In this document: positions 58,320 through 64,000 of the stretch, piece by piece
How positions within the stretch are numbered: position 1 is the first letter of the stretch
Layout: every line of letters starts with the position of its first letter
Origin: Iris pallida
Taxonomy: Eukaryota > Streptophyta > Magnoliopsida > Asparagales > Iridaceae
Length of the DNA: 64,000 nucleotides
Direction: 5' to 3'
NCBI GenBank assembly: GCA_029216955.1
Contig: JANAVB010044017.1
Location: 7,691,580-7,755,579 of the forward strand
The notes under the pieces: generated by a model
The model's input: the letters and a program-made list of their open reading frames with translations, nothing else
What the model was told of the DNA's origin: nothing
The model's database searches: none
Translations under genes and position numbers: made by a program

Positions 58320-61278
58320 TGTAAAACCCCTAAATTTCTACTACAATTTTTTTAATAAATATGGTATTGATTTTTGTACTTCATATTTGTACGTCGCGTA
58401 CGAGTTTGCGTTTCATAAATTTCTCGTCAAGTACAAATAAGTGCGAAGTACATATTTTTATAAAATATTTTTATTATATAGATGTAGAAAATATTTCAAA
58501 ATAGTAGACGATAAATATTTTATATTGCTTGAAGTTGTAAATGCGTCGCGTCGAGGATTGCCAAACTTTTTTTTATTTAAAAAGGCTACTTTATTTTATG
58601 GTACAAGTATAACTAGTAATTTAGAAAAACTGTGTTTTATGTAAGTATCATTGTTGCATACGAGTGTATATATATATTTGTATTTTTGAAATTAATTATT
58701 ATAATTAATATATTATTTTGAAAAAGGTATATTAAATATGGGTTGATTCAATATGTAATTAATTATGGTGAGATAAGTTTGAAAAAAATTTATTAAGTTA
58801 TTTAAAAACAGTTTAAATTAGAGGTAGAATCTATCTACATTGGATTGTATTTGATTGAGTTACTTTTAAATCAATTTGACTTAAATAGTGAAAAATCTAA
58901 GGAAATTAAAACTCTTCTTAGTCCTTATCTAGATAAGTCTTTTGTAAACACTCTAATTTTTCAAAATAAATATTTGTAGAATTTTTGGATTTTTAAATAA
59001 ATATTTATTGACTTATTTTATAATTTGTATTATTTTACATATATTTAGTATAGTACTCATTAGTGAATTTAGTATAAAAATATATAAAGCTATTTTTCTA
59101 GTACATTAAGGATCTAAACTATATTATACAATTTTTCTCAAAATTTTAGGATTTATTTTATAACTTTTATTACTTTTTACATGTTACTTATATTGTACAC
59201 TATTTACATAATATAGAATAAATGTCAATTTAGTATTAAATATTTCAGCTTGTTTAAATGAGATTAGATGAAGGTTGTTTAAATAAATATTAACTCTATT
59301 TATTATCTATAGTAATTTTAAATAATGTTATAGATAATTTAGATAAATATGAACTATATTTTAAGTTAATCATAATCCTAAGTCTAATAGGAAAGCATCC
59401 CTATCTATATTATATCATAACAAGGTAACTCCTATCAATTTAAATCAAATCCTATCTAATTTAGGAGGTAAATCTGAAATAAGTACCCATATATACCCAA
59501 TACATTCCCTTCCTATCAACTATAATTTGAAATTATTTTTAGTCCAATAGGAACTCAAAAATTCGTCATCAGAATTCAGACCCGCTTTTTAGTAGCAAGA
59601 GCAACTTGGAACGACGATATCTCCTAGATCCGAACTCCGTTTTGCCTCCAGTTTCTTTTAAAAGAAGCGTATCAAGATAAGCTTTCCAGAAACATATTTT
59701 AATAGACAAAATTCATTCTATAGATTTCTACAAAACTTTTTGAGTATATAGTGTCCCAAAAATAAACGTGTTTCAGTATTTTTACGATTTCGGGAGATTC
59801 CGGAAACGAAAATGCGATCCGTTTAGTTTTTCGGAAAGATGATACGAAAACCTATGCCATATACTAATTTCAGAATTTATTAAATACATGAATAGGTGCA
59901 GTATTAATTATAATTAGATAATAGACTATTTTTAGCATCCGAAGTTGTTCCTACACCTTCCCCTTTGTACGTTGTTGTTGATTCATCTTCAGGACATCAT
60001 CTTACCTCACTCCGGACATCAGGCAAGATACCTTATCATATTTATTGCTTATATTTAGTCTATATTTTTATTATTGCATGTCATTGTTTACTTATTTCTA
60101 GATCTTGTAGCTGTACCATTATTACAGTTCCTGATTTATTGCCTGCTCAGTGATATTAGCTTTACTTTAATTCTTATCCTTTGATTATATATGGACCTAG
60201 AGTTAAGGGACTACCATTTGTAGTGTATAACATAAACCTTGACGCAGTTGTACCACGAGATTTGTGTGAGATGAGTAGCATGTATAGGTACTTGCGAGAT
60301 GGCTGACCTATGCGCATGCGTTAGGGCTAACTGCTAATAGAGGCATGTTAGGAGACTTGGCAGTTAGTAGAGGTATAAGAGTCATGGATGTGACTCTACT
60401 AGGTATTGGGTGGGAAGAACAGTTCCTTAACGTTTGGGCCACGTATGTACTTTTCTATTATTGCCGGTTATCTCCACTGGAGATACGGTCCTAGATCCTG
60501 ATACCTGATTTCCTGCTGGCCTCTGACATTCGTTGAATGTTATGCTTTGAGGTCCCTGGTATCCTGGTGGGACCATACCTGGGTTCCTGCTCCTGTAGCC
60601 AGAGTGTCCATGCGTTAAAGGTTTGTTCTTACTGCATAAACACATTAGAATGGTCAGGTAACCCTCGTCAATGTCATATCACCCCGTCCCATTAGTAGCT
60701 TGGGACAATATCGCATCACGGTATAGTGTACTACCCCTTGTCCTTGTTTTGTTGAAGGGTTAGTCCACTGTTTCGATGATGAGGTATTGGATCTTTTTAC
60801 GATTGGGACTATTGCTTTACTTGTGATTTATGACATAGTATATATATTCAGTTATGTGGCATGCTCTTTATGTATCTTGTTACGTCCCTCTGAGGACCTG
60901 GTTATCTCTCCAGGTGTGTGCTTTGTTACTTTTTGCAGGTGTTCTAGCCATGGCCGTGATCTTCTTCAGTCCTTCTAAGATGATTGCCCTTTGTTCGTCT
61001 TGTCAATTTCAACTATCCTTTCCTTGTATATTTCTCTCTTTTAAAATAGTTGGTAGTAGATTTGTCTCCGTCCAACAAGCTTGTACAAATTAATGATTCA
61101 TGAGTTGATTAATATCATTATTGTTTTTATTGTGGATGAGATTTAGTTATCATGGTTTACAGTATTTTACAGCTTATGTATACATACGGGGGTTCCATAC
61201 ATTGGAGTATACTTCGTATATATACAGCTGGCATGTCTACGTATTTAGTCCTAAGTATTTTGGGACTGGGGCGTTACA
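58320..61278 (+). repeat. LARD 3' LTR
   Basis: TGTAAAACCCC ... GGCGTTACA, about 2.96 kb. It keeps the uninterrupted target site of the Tekay element (60310-60335), which confirms both the nesting and the Tekay target duplication. Confidence 0.93.
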
Positions 61279-61433
61279 GCTGCCAAAGAGAAGAAAAGGT
61301 TGGGAGATCGTCGCCCACACGATGTCTAATCCGAGGAAGAAATACGTGCAAAAGATCTTGGGGTCGTGACTGCTCGAGGTTGCTGGAAAGTGTCTTCTTC
61401 TTTCCGTCGCAGGAATAATTTGTAGGAACGAAA
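61279..61433 (+). repeat. Copia 3' LTR, second part
   Basis: It continues the LTR of the Angela-like element cut at 41312 (GCTGCCAAAGAGAAG ...). Its own end is not identified, because the next element's LTR begins at 61434. Confidence 0.7.
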
Positions 61434-62397
61434 TGTAAAGCGTTATACTCTAAGGGGGGAATAGAGTAGGTAGCGAAAATTTAGCTATAAAAATGTTAGT
61501 AGCAAGATCACAGAATATATCTATCACAGATATGTAAATGAAAAAAAGAGAGCAGATAGGAAACGCAAACACAAGGATGTATACTGGTTTTCCTCTTATG
61601 ATGACTAGTCTAGTCGGAAGAATTTAGCTTCAAGTTAAAATCCACTATGAAAAAAACCTGCAAGTTTTCATCTGAAGTTCTTACAACTTCTACAACCCGA
61701 GCTTTGATCCAAAATACTCGACGAACTTCAATTGTAAAGTGTCTTTCTTCAATCAAGCCTCTGATTACAATCACTCTAAAAGTTTTAGACAGTACCGTAC
61801 TGGCAAATCGACTAGAGGATTGTAACTGGCTTGGGATTTGAACTTGAATAGCTTAGAACACTTTGGAAGAATGTATTGAGCTTAGAGAGAGGTGTGTTGA
61901 AATGAGAAAAAAATTTCTCTATTTATAGGTTTTCCAAAGGAAGAATTCGGGTAGAATTCTTTGAGAGAATCTCAAAAAATAGTCGTTGCATCCGTAACTG
62001 CTGGATGACCAATTTAAAAATCCAACGGGCACCAACCAAACTCGGGCTAAATTCTCTTGGTGTCCAGACTTTGCTTTTTAGGGTTTTTGCAAATCTAATT
62101 TTGGGCTTTTTGAAAAGTTAAGCAGTTTAGGATCTTTTTATAAATGGGCTATTTTCAAAACAAGGATATTTTGAAAACATTTTGGGGTAGCCTATTTGCC
62201 AATATGACTCGGTGTACATCGTATTCCTAGACTCAATAAATAATGAAAATTATATTGATAAAGAAATACAAACTCAATGGCAAATTGGCTTAATGTCTTG
62301 AATGGTAGTTGTCAGCAATTGTCCAAGTATCCCTTATATCGACACAGGGTTAGATCAATTATTAAAATCAGGTTTGACCATGACTAATGGACCAACA
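61434..62397 (-). repeat. 3' LTR of a minus-strand Copia-type element (964 bp)
   Basis: On the minus strand it starts TGTTGGTCCATTAGTCATGG and ends GAGTATAACGCTTTACA. Upstream of its start on that strand lies the purine-rich AAAATAAAGGAAT. The second half is shared with the fragment at 18488-19376. A CTATTCCCCCCTTAGAGTATAACG end is reminiscent of Tork/Sire-type LTRs. The other LTR is beyond the window. Confidence 0.8.
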
Positions 62398-62939
62398 ATT
62401 CCTTTATTTTGATAATTAACAAACCTTAACCGATATAACTTCTCGATCTTTAATTTGAAAAGAATCAAAATTTGTAAGGTACTATTATGCACTTGTATGT
62501 GTCGTTTCCTCAAAAAAATTCATGTATCCTACAAACGATGTTAGATCCATTTTCTTCCCCATTGTTACTTAGCAAAAATAATTGCAAAGAGAGAAGCTCC
62601 CCCGCAATCTATGCTTAAGTAACGAACGTTAAAGAAATATAAAAAAATATAGACAAAATAACATATATTTTACAGGAAGTTTAATGAATGAAGCATAAAC
62701 TAAGATGAAAAATGTATGCAAAAAAATGCATACAAGAATAAAAGAGAGAACAATGCACACTGAAATAGTAAATGCATACTAATAAGAGTTTGAAAATGTA
62801 TCAACTCAGCAAACAGTGACAGTGCTAATAAAATAAAAATAAAGTGCTATCTTGGAATTTTGAAGCATTTCCAAGCATACATAGATAAAATAAAGAGTCT
62901 AACTAGATAACATCAAGACAAAGTACAAAAGTGTTTAGA
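62398..62939 (-). other. Non-coding region between env-position gene and LTR
   Basis: AT-rich, no open frame of note. It serves as 3' untranslated sequence of the minus-strand element and includes the likely polypurine tract next to the LTR. Confidence 0.5.
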
Positions 62940-64000
62940 TCAAAAGTCCTCAGAGTCATCATCATCAGCATCAGAAGTGGCACCATGTCCAAAAGGACCA
63001 GCTCCAGAAGTGCCAGCTCTATGAGAAAGGTGTGGAGTAGCACCAGAACCACGATACCAGTCATAAGCGTTACTGGGCTCAAAGAAGTGATGGACCGCCT
63101 CATCTTCATAGCGGTACCCAAAGACAGTAGGATCTCGTGGAAGTGAACTGGCATGCAGACCAGTCTGGGCGAAACGTAGATCTGCAAAGAAGTTTGCCAG
63201 GGCCTAAAATCGACTAGCATCTCGAAATTTGTATTTCTTCAATATGTTAGTCACAAACGCTCGCAAAGAATTGTGCTCATCCAGCTGAGCCCGTCGCATA
63301 TCAAATAGGTGCTGGTGGATACCCTCAGAAGATATAGGATAATCCTGAGGAGGTGGAGGTGGTGCAGTAGGAGGAGCAGGAGGAGGAACAGCTGTGCTAC
63401 GACGCGATAGCTGAAGATACTTGGGTTCAAAGTCACGAGCACAAGTGGATAAATTAATGTCAAAATGCTGAAAGATGATTGGGAGGATCATCGCGTAAGC
63501 AAGATTTATGTTCCTTTCGTGGCAAAGACCCATTATCTGAATGATCATCTTCGAGACAGAAAAAGGAACCCTTTACGAATATGATATAAACGCAGACATT
63601 TTAAGGGTAGTCACATCATCCTTGGAAGTGGATTTGGGCAAGATAGTGGAGTAGACGATGCGATGCAATTCGTAAAAAAATAAGTTCAAATATGTAGCTT
63701 TGAACTTTCCAAAACGAACTTGATCAGGAGAGCAAAGTTCATTCTTGAAACTGTTTATAGTTGTGCCTTTTGAAAATTCAAATTCAGTGATATCGTTTAG
63801 CGGAGCAACTTTATTTGGAATATCAAAGATTTTTGCTAAGTCGACATCATTGAATTGAATATCAATTCCAGCAAGACAACTCTTAATAGTGAAAGTGTCA
63901 AGGGTGAAATTGCAATTAGATAAACGAATAGCATTAGTTGCAATAGGGTATGAATGAGTGACAAGGTTGTGCAACCCTAATGCTTCAAAGTAAGTCCTGT
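62940..64000 (-). pseudogene. Env-position retrotransposon gene, partial ('plant transposon protein' type)
   Basis: Minus strand, running in from the right edge. One frame reads FEALGLHNLVTHSYPIATNA, IDIQFNDVDLAKIFDIP, FGKFKATYLNLFFYELHRIV, NINLAYAMILPIIFQHF, a Pro/Ala-rich linker, QLDEHNSLRAFVTNILKKYK and an acidic end DADDDDSEDF with TGA at 62940-62942. Stops interrupt at 63573-63575 and 63204-63206. The motif order recalls the 'putative plant transposon protein' domain often found as a second ORF behind pol in Copia and Gypsy elements. Its function is unknown. The position between pol (off-window) and the 3' LTR fits an env-like ORF, but I see no clear membrane segments. Confidence 0.6.

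Overview
This 64-kb window looks like plant nuclear DNA made almost entirely of nested and decayed transposable elements. I found no convincing host gene, no rRNA or tRNA gene and no CRISPR array. The plant assignment rests on chromodomain Ty3/Gypsy (Tekay/Del-type) elements with ~3-kb LTRs, an Angela-like Ty1/Copia pol, a CACTA (En/Spm) element with tnp2 and Transposase_24 genes, a PIF/Harbinger element with its Myb/SANT partner gene, a plant L1-type LINE, a small hAT element and a Helitron. All named families are recognised by reading motifs, not by database search. I cannot name the species.

Layout. 1-13814: a Gypsy element (G1) whose 5' LTR runs in from the left edge. Its short internal region is split by a complete-looking CACTA element (3663-12838, TSD TCA), and its 3' LTR has a large internal deletion. 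13815-16678: an older chromovirus pol (G2) interrupted by G1. 16.7-23.5 kb: LTR fragments, a LINE ORF1 relic, a Copia-type LTR candidate with dyad repeats, and a 321-bp hAT element with a perfect 8-bp TSD. 23539-29253: a PIF/Harbinger element with both genes on the minus strand. 29257-37826: a minus-strand relic of a large non-coding LTR element (LARD), cut by a Helitron sitting in a TA tract and by a 5'-truncated LINE. 37827-41312 and 61279-61433: an Angela-like Copia remnant. Its 3' LTR was hit by a LARD (41313-61278, TSD GCTGC), and the LARD's 5' LTR was hit in turn by a Tekay-type element (43311-54431, TSD TTAGR). 61434-64000: the 3' end of a minus-strand Copia-type element with a 964-bp LTR and an env-position gene.

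How the parts relate. G1, the LARD and the Tekay element share the same sequence just downstream of the 5' LTR (GTGGTGGCCCAYGYAGGTCA) and the same TTTCGAGGAC tract at or near the 3' end of the internal region. The non-coding LARDs and the gutted G1 could therefore have been moved in trans by enzymes from coding Tekay relatives. Most lesions I could interpret are single C-to-T or G-to-A changes, as expected from long-term cytosine methylation. The most notable signals are a short peptide-coding segment that appears conserved inside diverged LTRs behind a splice-acceptor-like site, a TTGAC (W-box core) array shared by Gypsy LTRs and the CACTA leader, a 152-bp-arm inverted repeat inside the CACTA element, and a 72-bp intron-like insertion between integrase and chromodomain.
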